Source: Clostridium niameyense (lineage in GTDB: Bacteria; Bacillota; Clostridia; Clostridiales; Clostridiaceae). Taken from it: a DNA stretch of 64,000 nucleotides. The stretch lies in contig NZ_LN849007.1 of NCBI RefSeq assembly GCF_001243045.1, positions 62,001 to 126,000 of the forward strand, given 5' to 3'. A program made the translations under genes and the position numbers. The notes under the pieces were generated by a model, which searched no databases, was not told the origin of the DNA, and saw nothing but the letters and a program-made list of their open reading frames with translations. Shown piece after piece: positions 36,595 through 44,296 of this stretch. Position 1 is the first letter of the stretch. The number at the start of each line of letters is the position of its first letter.

Positions 36595-36762
36595 ATGAAA
36601 AAAGATTTAAGAGAATTAAAATTTATAGTGCTAAATTATTTAGCATGTCTTTTAATATTTTTTATAGGTTTTAAATTTTTTAAGTTAAGAACTAATATGA
36701 AAAATTATATAATATTAGGATTAGTATATGCATGTATAGCACAATTTTTTTATAAAAAATAA
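36595..36762 (+). CDS. Small membrane protein, unknown
   Basis: A 55-residue frame with a charged N-terminus (MKKDLREL) and two hydrophobic stretches (FIVLNYLACLLIFFIGFKFF and YIILGLVYACIAQFFY), so probably two membrane helices. The ATG at 36595 has a weak AAAGG site. It lies right after the glmS terminator, so expression would rely on read-through or a hidden promoter. No family recognised. Confidence 0.45.
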   Translation: MKKDLRELKFIVLNYLACLLIFFIGFKFFKLRTNMKNYIILGLVYACIAQFFYKK

Positions 36763-36787
36763 ATTATATTTAATATTAGTAACTTTT

Positions 36788-36822
36788 AGGCTAAGGGAAA
36801 AACTTAGTCTTTTTATTTTAGT
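36788..36822 (+). terminator. Weak terminator after small membrane protein
   Basis: CTAAG/CTTAG stem with an A-rich loop, then TCTTTTTATTTT. Confidence 0.45.
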
Positions 36823-36942
36823 TATTTTTATAAATGGGTAAATTAATTAAATATATTTGTGAATTTATAGATTTTATTATTACAGATACTGTATAATCAT
36901 AGTAATATATATATAATTAAACTAGAAAGGAAAGTAAATAAA

Positions 36943-37722
36943 TTGGATATTATTACTGTAGACAATGAAAATATAAATAAGGAACATATATGCTGTGCTA
37001 TTGCAGATAAAAAAGGAGAATGTCAGGTATCATCAAAGAAATCTTGGATGAGAGAAAGATTTAAAGATGGATTGGTTTTTAAAAAGGCAAATATAAGAGG
37101 AAAAGTTTTTATTGAGTATATTCCAATTGAAAAAGCTTGGTGCCCTATTAGTGGTAAGGATTACATGTTTATTAATTGTTTATGGGTTTCTGGTAAATAT
37201 AAGGGACAAGGAATTTCTAATATTTTATTAAATGAGTGTATTTTAGATTCTAAAAATAAAGGAAAAAAAGGATTGGTTATTTTAACTTCAAATAAAAAAA
37301 GACCTTATTTATCAGATAAAAAATATTTAGAACATAAAGGTTTTTTGTTGGCAGATAAAGCGGAACCTTATTATGAATTAATGTATTTACCTTTTTATAA
37401 AGATATACCAAAACCTTATTTTAAGGATTGTACAAAGACAGGAATAATAGATGAGAAAGGATTTGTTTTATATTACACAAATCAATGTCCTTTTACGGCT
37501 AAATATGTTCCAATAATTTATGAAATAGCTAAGAATAACAATATTCCTATGAAAGTTATAAAATATGAAATAACAAAAGAAGCCCAAAATGCTCCTAATC
37601 CATTTACAACCTATAGTTTATTTTATAATGGGAATTTTATAACTAATGATATCTTAAATGAAAAAAAGTTTGATAAAATTATTCAAGAAAAATATATTAT
37701 GAATAATGAACTTTTAAAATAA
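36943..37722 (+). CDS. GNAT acetyltransferase fused to YoaP-like domain
   Basis: Residues about 1-150 are a GNAT fold; the acetyl-CoA loop is VSGKYKGQGISNILL near residues 86-100. Residues about 155-250 are a YoaP-type thioredoxin-like domain, with LYYTNQCPFTAKYVP and a conserved APNPFTTYSLFYNGNF segment. The CPF motif has a single cysteine in the thioredoxin-like active-site position. Substrate unknown. The TTG start has AGAAAGGAAAG at a fitting distance; no in-frame ATG precedes it. Confidence 0.82.
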   Translation: MDIITVDNENINKEHICCAIADKKGECQVSSKKSWMRERFKDGLVFKKANIRGKVFIEYIPIEKAWCPISGKDYMFINCLWVSGKYKGQGISNILLNECILDSKNKGKKGLVILTSNKKRPYLSDKKYLEHKGFLLADKAEPYYELMYLPFYKDIPKPYFKDCTKTGIIDEKGFVLYYTNQCPFTAKYVPIIYEIAKNNNIPMKVIKYEITKEAQNAPNPFTTYSLFYNGNFITNDILNEKKFDKIIQEKYIMNNELLK

Positions 37723-37730
37723 TATCTACT

Positions 37731-37760
37731 AAAGGAGGTTTTAATCCTCCTTTATATTTT
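37731..37760. terminator. Bidirectional terminator between convergent genes
   Basis: AAAGGAGG / CCTCCTTT 8-bp G/C-rich stem, overlapping the last codons of modC and followed by a T-rich stretch on +. Confidence 0.65.
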
Positions 37761-38394
37761 TGTTAGATAACTCTCCATCTTTTATAGAAATTATTTTATC
37801 AGCTAGAAGTTTTGCTTCATATTTATTATGGGTTACAAGTAAGGTTGTAATTTTAAAATTCTTTTTATAATCTAAAAACTCTTTATATACTATTTCCTTT
37901 GTATCTTCATCTAGAGCAGAAAAAGGCTCATCTAAAAGTAATATTTCAGGTTTTATTGAAAGTGCCCTTGCAAGGGCTACTCGTTGTTTTTCTCCACCAG
38001 ATATTTCATTTGGCTTTCTCTTTTTTAAATGCTCTATTTTAAAAATATCCATAAGATAATTTACATACTGAAGATTATATATTTTCTTATTTTTAACTCC
38101 AAATAAAATATTATTTTCTATGGTCATATGGGGAAATAAAGCATAGTTTTGAAAAACATATCCTATATTTCTATCTCTAATTGGTAGGCTTAATTTATCT
38201 TTTGATGAAAAAACCACTTTATCTTGTATCTTAATAAATCCACTATCAGGGTTTATTATTCCGGATATACAATTTAAAATTGTAGTTTTACCTGAACCAG
38301 AATGTCCTTTTAAGGCTACAACTTCATTTTTAAGTTTTAATGTACAATCTAAATTAAAATAATCTAATCTTTTGTGTATATCTAAATATAACAT
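37741..38394 (-). CDS. modC: Molybdate ABC transporter ATP-binding protein
   Basis: ABC ATPase with Walker A GHSGSGKTT near residue 30, signature SGGEKQRVALARAL, and Walker B EILLLDEPFSALDE. It ends at residue 217 directly after the ATPase core, so it lacks the C-terminal TOBE (molybdate-sensing) domain of enterobacterial ModC (about 350 residues). It lies 2 nt after modB and powers the ModABC importer. Confidence 0.9.
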   Translation of the reverse strand: MLYLDIHKRLDYFNLDCTLKLKNEVVALKGHSGSGKTTILNCISGIINPDSGFIKIQDKVVFSSKDKLSLPIRDRNIGYVFQNYALFPHMTIENNILFGVKNKKIYNLQYVNYLMDIFKIEHLKKRKPNEISGGEKQRVALARALSIKPEILLLDEPFSALDEDTKEIVYKEFLDYKKNFKITTLLVTHNKYEAKLLADKIISIKDGELSNKNIKED

Positions 38395-38396
38395 AA

Positions 38397-39074
38397 TTAT
38401 CTCCTAGGATTTTTAATATAATCTCTTTTTTTGAGCCACGAGTTTAAGAAAAATACTAATGAAAAACTAAAGAGTGTAACTACTAATAAAAGTGTATTTG
38501 CAACTTTTTTATAACCATTATCTACTGCAAAATAAATTGCAGTTGGGATAGTTTGAGTTTTCCCTGGAATATTTCCTGCAACCATTAAAGTAGCTCCAAA
38601 TTCACCAAGGGCTCTTGCAAAAGATAAAACTATTCCACTTACTATACCGGGCCAAGCTAAAGGTAAGCTTATTTTGAAAAATATTATAATTTCATTAGCT
38701 CCAAGAGTTCTAGCTGCATTTTCATAATCCACATCTATATTTAAAAAACCGGCCTTACAGCTTTGAAACATTAAGGGTAATGATACTACAAAAGAAGCTA
38801 TACAAGCTGCTATAGGTGTAAATATAATATTAATATTAAAAATATTATGTAAAAGCTTACCTAAGAAACCTCTTTTATTCATTAATATAAGTAATCCGTA
38901 GCCTGTTATAGTAGGGGGCATAACCATTGGTAATATTATAATGCTTTCTAATATATCTTTTAGTTTAAAATTATATTTTGTAAATAATCTTGCTAAAAAA
39001 GTCCCAATTAAAAAGGTAAAAACAGTAGATATAATTGAAATTTTTAATGATAATATTATAGGTTTTAAAATCAT
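38397..39074 (-). CDS. modB: Molybdate ABC transporter permease
   Basis: A 225-residue membrane permease with about five to six hydrophobic helices; the EAA loop is ENAARTLGANEIIIFFKISLP, ending in SFARALGEFGATLMVAGN, the typical ModB/CysT permease segment. It pairs with ModC and receives the anion from ModA. Translation is tightly linked to modA (5-nt gap) and modC. Confidence 0.94.
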   Translation of the reverse strand: MILKPIILSLKISIISTVFTFLIGTFLARLFTKYNFKLKDILESIIILPMVMPPTITGYGLLILMNKRGFLGKLLHNIFNINIIFTPIAACIASFVVSLPLMFQSCKAGFLNIDVDYENAARTLGANEIIIFFKISLPLAWPGIVSGIVLSFARALGEFGATLMVAGNIPGKTQTIPTAIYFAVDNGYKKVANTLLLVVTLFSFSLVFFLNSWLKKRDYIKNPRR

Positions 39075-39079
39075 AGTTT

Positions 39080-39877
39080 TTATTTATCAGCCTTTTTTAT
39101 TGGAACAAATTTATGAGATTTAAAAGTTTTTTGCCCATTTTCACTTTTCAAGTATTTTATTAATTTTTTGGCAGCTTCTTTATTTTTACTATTATTAATT
39201 ATTGCTACAGGATACACAATAGGTTTATGAGCTTTATCTTCTATAATTTCAGCAACATAACTTTCTTTTAAAACTGTTGAATCACTTTCAAATACAATTC
39301 CTGCTACGGCTTCACCGTTCTCTACAAACTGAGCTACTTGTTTCACATTTTTTCCAAAGACTAAATTATCCTTTAATTTATCATATAAATTATAATATTC
39401 TAAAGTTTGTTTGCCATATTTACCAGCTGGTACTGATTCGGGTTCTCCCATAGCAACTTTATCTTTACTACTGATATTTTTTAAGTCATTAATATTTTTG
39501 ATTTTATCTTTGAATTCTTTTGAAACTATTAGTACTAAATTATTTTTAAGTAAGTCTTCTCTACTATCTTTATCTATTAAACCTTTTTGTTGAAGCTTAT
39601 CCATCTTATCTTTTGATGCAGATATAAAAACATCTACCGGAGCACCTTGTTCAATTTGTTTTTGTAGTTGTCCTGAGGATGCGAAATTTAAATTAACAGT
39701 AGAGCTATATTGTTTTTCATAGCCTTCTTTTAAATCATTTAATGATTCAGTTAAACTTGCAGCTGCTGAAACTGTTAATTTTGATTCTTTAGACTTCGTA
39801 GATTGTTTTGCAGTACCACAACCTACTAATCCAATAACCATAAAACTAGTTATTATAGCAGTGATAATCTTTTTCAT
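39080..39877 (-). CDS. modA: Molybdate-binding lipoprotein
   Basis: Signal with lipobox GLVGC (Cys near residue 20) and a ModA fold: VSAAASLTESLNDLKEGYEK, NFASSGQLQKQIEQGAPVDV and ISASKDKMDKL, where the first serines normally bind the oxyanion. Length 265. AAGGAG lies before the ATG. Tungstate cannot be excluded as ligand. Confidence 0.94.
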   Translation of the reverse strand: MKKIITAIITSFMVIGLVGCGTAKQSTKSKESKLTVSAAASLTESLNDLKEGYEKQYSSTVNLNFASSGQLQKQIEQGAPVDVFISASKDKMDKLQQKGLIDKDSREDLLKNNLVLIVSKEFKDKIKNINDLKNISSKDKVAMGEPESVPAGKYGKQTLEYYNLYDKLKDNLVFGKNVKQVAQFVENGEAVAGIVFESDSTVLKESYVAEIIEDKAHKPIVYPVAIINNSKNKEAAKKLIKYLKSENGQKTFKSHKFVPIKKADK

Positions 39878-39915
39878 AAAAATTCTCCTTTAAAACTATT
39901 TATAAATATAAATTT

Positions 39916-39944
39916 ACTATAGCATATACATATGTATTTTTAAA
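39916..39944 (-). promoter_or_regulatory. Possible modA promoter with palindrome
   Basis: On the minus strand TATAGT (39916-39921) is a possible -10 with a poor TTTAAA 17 nt upstream. The spacer holds a perfect palindrome ATACAT/ATGTAT (39926-39937), a place where a regulator could act. Evidence is weak because the DNA is A+T-rich. Confidence 0.3.
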
Positions 39945-40045
39945 TATATAAATAGATTAGATTTAATAATTGGTATTTATAAAAAATATCATATCAAAAA
40001 TGTTTACTAGGAAAATGGTTAATGATATATAAAGGAGAATTAATA

Positions 40046-40127
40046 ATGTATAGTAGAAGCAGTACAAAGTGAAGATAAAAAAGTGCTAGAAAATTTAAAT
40101 AGTGCTATTGATAAATTCATTAAATAA
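40046..40127 (+). pseudogene. Remnant of a small coding gene
   Basis: AAAGGAG and ATG (40046) open a frame that stops after eight codons, while a second frame from 40053 to the TAA at 40125-40127 encodes a natural-looking, helix-rich end (EDKKVLENLNSAIDKF). This looks like a start region joined to the last 24 codons of a gene after internal deletion. The parent family is not recognisable; a small regulator of the neighbouring transporter remnant is possible. Confidence 0.4.
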
Positions 40128-40145
40128 TATTTGAGAGGTATTTAT

Positions 40146-40481
40146 ATGAAAAATAAAGAATATAAAGCTATTTCATTTGCTATATTAGCAGCATTATTGT
40201 ATGCTATAAGTTCACCTATATCCAAACTATTTTTAAAAGAAATTCCACCTACACTAATGACAGCTTTCTTATATTTAGGCGCAGGGGTTGGAATGGGTAT
40301 ATTTGGATTTATGGGAATTTATTTTGCATCCACAGAGTAGCATAATCATAAGCATATACACCATTATGTGACTCATGAACATAGTCATAGTCATGATGAT
40401 CGTCATCATACTCATGAGGAATGTATTCATTTTCATAAACATACTCAAGATATTCATCATAGTCATGCTCATACTGTATAA
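40146..40481 (+). pseudogene. EamA/DMT-family transporter with His-rich tail, internally deleted and interrupted
   Basis: ATG 40146 encodes an EamA N-terminus (SFAILAALLYAISSPISKLF, then LMTAFLYLGAGVGMG) that runs after about 54 codons straight into what looks like the end of the last helix (FMGIYFASTE), then TAG at 40338-40340. The same frame continues to TAA at 40479-40481 as a histidine-rich tail (HNHKHIHHYV, EHSHSHDDRHH). Intact relatives have about 300 residues and end in ASTE plus such a tail, so some 200-250 residues appear lost, and a lysine codon probably became TAG. Confidence 0.75.
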
Positions 40482-40579
40482 CGGAGAATTAATTATTTTA
40501 CTAAGTAGTAAAATATATTTATAATAAATTATAGGAATTAATAAAATGAATTTATAGTAATAATGGAGGTAATTAAATT

Positions 40580-41014
40580 ATGTTAGATTTAAGAATAAAG
40601 AAAATGTCAGAAGATGCAATAATACCTAAGTATGCTCATAAAAGTGATGCAGGAATGGATTTATATTCCATAGAAGATAAAATTATATTGCCAGGAGAAA
40701 GCGAATTAATACATACGGGAATAGCAATACAACTTCCTAAAGATACAGAGGCACAAATTAGACCAAGAAGTGGACTTGCATTAAAACATTCTATAACAGT
40801 TTTAAATACACCAGGTACTATAGATGAAGGTTATAGAGGAGAAATTTGTATTATACTTATAAATCATTCTAAGAAAGAGTTTAAGGTAGAAAAAGCAATG
40901 AGAATAGCTCAGATGGTAATAAAGCCAGTATTAAAGGTTAACGTAATAGAATCTATGGATTTAACTAATTCAGATCGTGGTGAAGGTGGATTTGGTTCTA
41001 CGGGAACTAAATAA
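40580..41014 (+). CDS. dut: Deoxyuridine 5'-triphosphate nucleotidohydrolase
   Basis: Trimeric dUTPase of 144 residues that keeps uracil out of DNA. The five motifs are visible: [44 protein letters not shown] and the C-terminal [15 protein letters not shown] precedes the ATG. Confidence 0.96.
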   Translation: MLDLRIKKMSEDAIIPKYAHKSDAGMDLYSIEDKIILPGESELIHTGIAIQLPKDTEAQIRPRSGLALKHSITVLNTPGTIDEGYRGEICIILINHSKKEFKVEKAMRIAQMVIKPVLKVNVIESMDLTNSDRGEGGFGSTGTK

Positions 41015-41037
41015 TTAAAATTTTTAGATATAAAAAG

Positions 41038-41088
41038 TACATCTTAAATGTTAGTTATAAAAGCTAATGTTTAAGATGTATTTTTTAT
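41038..41088 (+). terminator. Terminator of dut
   Basis: ACATCTTAAA / TTTAAGATGT stem extended by TTAG/CTAA, then ATTTTTTATT. Confidence 0.8.
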
Positions 41089-41193
41089 TATTGGCATTTG
41101 ACATAAACAAAATATGGTGATACAATAATGGCAAATGCTAATAACTCATTAATAATTTTAATTAATAATAAATAATTTTAGGAGGAATAAAAT

Positions 41194-41577
41194 ATGAAAA
41201 TTGCAATTTCTTCAAAGGGTAAATCTATGGAAGATTTATTAGATTTAAGATTCGGCAGATGTGAATATTTTCAAATACATGATATGGATAATGATGAATT
41301 AAAAGTTGTTAAAAATGAAGGTGCTATGTCTGGTGGCGGAGCAGGAATAGTTGCAGCTCAGCAATTAATAGATGAAAAAGTAGATGTAATAATTACAGGA
41401 AAGCTAGGGCCTAATGCTTTTAAATTAGTAGATGCAGCCAATATTAAAGCTTATAGTTGTGAAGGTATCTCTATCAAATCTGTTTTAGAAAAATATAAAA
41501 ATAAAGAATTAAGTAAATTAGATACAGCAGGACCTGAACATAATGGAATGGGAAACGGATTTAAGGGAGGAAGGTAG
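41194..41577 (+). CDS. NifX/NifB-like dinitrogenase iron-molybdenum cofactor domain protein
   Basis: A 127-residue NifX-like domain: MKIAISSKGKSMEDLLDLRFGRCEYF at the start and GPNAFKLVDAANIKAYSCEG in the middle, ending in a Gly/His tail. Such proteins bind metal-sulfur clusters or precursors; most non-nitrogenase members have no proven role. It forms a four-gene cassette with two ATPases and a second NifX-like gene. The next gene starts just after its stop. Confidence 0.87.
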   Translation: MKIAISSKGKSMEDLLDLRFGRCEYFQIHDMDNDELKVVKNEGAMSGGGAGIVAAQQLIDEKVDVIITGKLGPNAFKLVDAANIKAYSCEGISIKSVLEKYKNKELSKLDTAGPEHNGMGNGFKGGR

Positions 41578-41578
41578 T

Positions 41579-42409
41579 TTGAATATAGCAGTTTTAAGTG
41601 GAAAAGGTGGAACAGGAAAAACTACCATTTCAACTAATCTTGCTTTAGCTTTAAAAGCAAACTACATAGATTGTGATGTAGAAGAACCTAATGGATTTTT
41701 ATTTCTAAAACCTGAAATTAAAAATAAAGAAAAAGTTATGGTTGAATATCCTTTTATAGAAGATGATAAATGTATTTCTTGTGGGGAGTGTGCAAAGGCT
41801 TGTCAGTTTAATGCATTAGCAAAGGTTAATAATGACATTATGTTATTTCAAAAGTTATGCCATAGTTGTGGTGCTTGTGAAGTTGCCTGTAGAAATGGTG
41901 CTTTAACTTATAAAAAAAGAGAAATAGGAATTATTGATAAAGGCGAGATTAAAGGTTTAATTTGTAGTAGAGGTATATTAAATATAAGTGAGCCTATGGC
42001 AGTGCCTATTATTAGGCAGTTACTTAAAAATTTACCTAAAGGTATAAATTTAATAGATTGCCCCCCAGGAACTTCTTGTAATGTGGTAAATTCATTAAAG
42101 TATGTGGACGCAGCTATATTAGTTACAGAGCCTACGGAGTTTGGATTACATGATTTAAAACTAGCAGTAAAACTTGTACGAATGTTTAAAATACCTTTCG
42201 GAATAATTATAAATAAAGATACAGGAGAAGAAAACATAACAAGAAAGTATTGTCATAATGAGAAAATAAATATAATAGGAACTATTCCCTATAGTAGGGA
42301 TGTAGCAAGAATTTATTCTAATGGAGAGATGCTTTATAAAGAAGATAAATATAAAAATATTTTTGATTCTATAGTGTTAAGGTCTAAGGAGGTGCTAGGA
42401 TGGAGCTAG
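41579..42409 (+). CDS. MinD/Mrp-family ATPase with inserted ferredoxin domain (first copy)
   Basis: Deviant Walker A SGKGGTGKTT near residues 7-16, then two 4Fe-4S motifs inserted after about residue 60 (CISCGECAKACQ and CHSCGACEVACR), then the ATPase core resumes (NLIDCPPGTSCNVVNSL). This layout is known for cluster-handling ATPases beside NifX-like genes. The start is TTG at 41579 with GGGAGG upstream, one base after the NifX stop; a frame from 41543 overlaps the NifX gene. It overlaps the second ATPase gene by 10 nt. Confidence 0.9.
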   Translation: MNIAVLSGKGGTGKTTISTNLALALKANYIDCDVEEPNGFLFLKPEIKNKEKVMVEYPFIEDDKCISCGECAKACQFNALAKVNNDIMLFQKLCHSCGACEVACRNGALTYKKREIGIIDKGEIKGLICSRGILNISEPMAVPIIRQLLKNLPKGINLIDCPPGTSCNVVNSLKYVDAAILVTEPTEFGLHDLKLAVKLVRMFKIPFGIIINKDTGEENITRKYCHNEKINIIGTIPYSRDVARIYSNGEMLYKEDKYKNIFDSIVLRSKEVLGWS

Positions 42410-43248
42410 TAGTTTTAAGTGGAAAAGGTGGAACTGGTAAGACTACTATATCAACAGCATTATCTGAACTTTTTAAAGATGTAGTAAGGATAGATTGTGA
42501 TGTGGAGGCCCCTAATTTTTCTCTTATATATAAAGGAGAAGATATAAAGAAGCAAGACTTTATAGGTGGAAAAAAGGCTTTTATAAATAAAGAAAAGTGC
42601 ATAAAGTGCGGTAAGTGTGAAAGTATATGCAGATTTAATGCTATAGAGAATTTGAAAATAGACGATTTTGCTTGCGAAGGATGTGGAACGTGTACATTAA
42701 TATGTCCAACAAATGCCATAACCTTAGAAGATGAAAAGGCAGCAGATATATTCATTACAAAAATAGATAAGGGAATTATCTCAAGAGCAGAAATGGGTAT
42801 TGGAAGTGATGGATCAGGTAAACTTATTACTTCCATTAGAAAACTTGGTAAAGATTTTAATGAGGATAATAGATTAACTATAATAGATGGTTCACCTGGT
42901 ATTGGATGTTCCGTTATAGCATCTATTACAGGTAGTGATGCTGCACTAATAGTAACAGAGCCTACTAAGTCTGGGTTAGAAGATTTAACGAGAGTAGTTT
43001 CATTATGTAAACACTTTGGAATATTTACTATGGTGTGCATAAATAAATATGATATAAATGAGCAAATCAGTATAGAAATTAAGAAGTTTATAGATAAGGA
43101 AGAATTAAAATTAGTAGGAGAAATTCCATATGATGATATGGTTATGAAGTCTATAAATGAATTAAGACCTATAACTAAGTACAAAGAAAGTATAGCTAAT
43201 AATGCAATAAATAATATGTATTGTAATATAAAAAAATTAATATTTTAG
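42400..43248 (+). CDS. MinD/Mrp-family ATPase with inserted ferredoxin domain (second copy)
   Basis: Tandem paralog of the upstream gene: SGKGGTGKTT near residues 6-15, iron-sulfur motifs CIKCGKCESICR and CEGCGTCTLICP, then IIDGSPGIGCSVIASI. The pair probably forms a heterodimer, as suggested by overlapping genes, conserved order and divergent sequence. ATP use and cluster transfer to the neighbouring NifX-like proteins is an inference from family and context. Confidence 0.9.
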   Translation: MELVVLSGKGGTGKTTISTALSELFKDVVRIDCDVEAPNFSLIYKGEDIKKQDFIGGKKAFINKEKCIKCGKCESICRFNAIENLKIDDFACEGCGTCTLICPTNAITLEDEKAADIFITKIDKGIISRAEMGIGSDGSGKLITSIRKLGKDFNEDNRLTIIDGSPGIGCSVIASITGSDAALIVTEPTKSGLEDLTRVVSLCKHFGIFTMVCINKYDINEQISIEIKKFIDKEELKLVGEIPYDDMVMKSINELRPITKYKESIANNAINNMYCNIKKLIF

Positions 43249-43259
43249 GAGGAGTTAAA

Positions 43260-43616
43260 ATGAAAATTGCAATTGCAAGCGAAGGAAAATATGTAAGTGG
43301 GCATTTTGGTCATTGTGAGGGATTTACAGTTTATAATTTAGAAGGAAATAATATTTTGAAAAGTGATTTTGTACAAAATCCAGGACATAAACCAGGATTT
43401 CTACCTAAGTTCTTACATGAATTAGAAATAAATGTTATAATTGCAGGAGGCATGGGTGCAACAGCACAAGATTTATTCACACAAAATAATATAGAAGTTG
43501 TTGTTGGAGCAGAAGGTTTATGTGAAGATATTATTGAAAAGTATATAAGGGGAGAATTAAAATCTACAGGTAGTATATGTACAGAACATCAACATGAAGG
43601 ACATTGTAACGAATAG
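43260..43616 (+). CDS. NifX/NifB-like protein with His-rich tail
   Basis: A 118-residue NifX-type domain (MKIAIASEGKYVSGHFGHCEGF, AGGMGATAQDLFTQNNIEVV) ending in CTEHQHEGHC, a potential metal site. It differs from the first NifX-like protein by the HFGHCEGF motif, which resembles the cluster-binding form. AGGAGG precedes the ATG, and the gene closes the cassette. Confidence 0.87.
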   Translation: MKIAIASEGKYVSGHFGHCEGFTVYNLEGNNILKSDFVQNPGHKPGFLPKFLHELEINVIIAGGMGATAQDLFTQNNIEVVVGAEGLCEDIIEKYIRGELKSTGSICTEHQHEGHCNE

Positions 43617-43628
43617 ACTAATTTAAAG

Positions 43629-43682
43629 TCCTATGTAAAGTATTTCTATAAATAGAGATACCTTATATAGGATTTATTTTTA
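43629..43682 (+). terminator. Terminator after the NifX/ATPase cassette
   Basis: Long imperfect stem (TCCTAT...ATAGGA, about 19 bp with wobble pairs) followed by TTTATTTTT. Confidence 0.65.
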
Positions 43683-43783
43683 TATTTTATAAATTTTTAT
43701 ATTAGCATTTTAAATAAATTCGATATAATAGTATAATGTTATATAACAAATAATATTTCTTATTTATATAAGGAGGAAAAAAT

Positions 43784-44221
43784 ATGCCAAGGCCAATAAA
43801 AGTAAGAAAGGTAGAACGTTTTCCACAAAGCACTTATTTTATTCCTTTAGGTAAACAAAAATGTGAAATAGAAGAGGTAGTCTTAAAAGTAGAAGAGTTA
43901 GAAGCTATGAGACTCAAAGATATAGAAGGATTAAGTCAAGAGGAATGTGCTGAAAAAATGGGTATATCCAGACAAACCTTTCAGAATATAATAGATGCCG
44001 CCCGAAAAAAATCAGCTATAGCATTAACAGAAGGTAAGGCTATAAATATAAATGGAGGTAACTATACAACAAAACATTGTTTATTTAAATGTTTAAGTTG
44101 TAATAATTTATACGAAATAAAATATGAACAAGATAGAAAAATTTGTCCAGAATGCGGTTCGAGTAATGTGGTATGTAATAAAAGAACAGGATTTTGTCAT
44201 AAATGGTGCAAGAAAATATAA
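43784..44221 (+). CDS. DUF134-family protein (putative HTH DNA-binding, zinc ribbon)
   Basis: MPRPIKVRKVERFP and the sigma-factor-like HTH (LSQEECAEKMGISRQTFQNI, residues about 50-70) are typical of DUF134. The C-terminal third has two CxxC pairs (CLSC and CPEC) forming a rubredoxin-like zinc ribbon, then CNKRTGFCHKWC. The family usually sits with NifX-like genes, as here, and is a likely regulator of them; this has not been shown by the sequence. Confidence 0.88.
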   Translation: MPRPIKVRKVERFPQSTYFIPLGKQKCEIEEVVLKVEELEAMRLKDIEGLSQEECAEKMGISRQTFQNIIDAARKKSAIALTEGKAININGGNYTTKHCLFKCLSCNNLYEIKYEQDRKICPECGSSNVVCNKRTGFCHKWCKKI

Positions 44222-44225
44222 AATC

Positions 44226-44296
44226 TCCACATCTTAATGGTTGTTTTATTAAGATGTGGATAAATTTCTTTTATTGTTAAAAATAAAAGAAATTTA
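44226..44296. terminator. Two tandem hairpins, bidirectional terminator
   Basis: TCCACATCTTAAT / ATTAAGATGTGGA (44226-44260) directly followed by TAAATTTCTTTTATT / AATAAAAGAAATTTA (44261-44296). The second touches the last codon of the minus-strand gene. Confidence 0.75.

Noticed and set aside
40341-40481. Tandem DNA repeat or CRISPR-like array in the CAT-rich tract
   Set aside because: The repetition is of histidine codons in one frame following the transporter remnant; units are irregular and there are no spacers.
41101-41130. Second sigma-54 promoter (TTGGCATTTG) near 41.1 kb
   Set aside because: The GC doublet is missing at the required 10-nt distance from GG; a similar TTGGCATAG near 45.59 kb fails the same test.
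42384-43184. Long minus-strand frame over the second ATPase gene
   Set aside because: A 266-codon antisense frame without ribosome site; the plus frame has Walker and iron-sulfur motifs in order.
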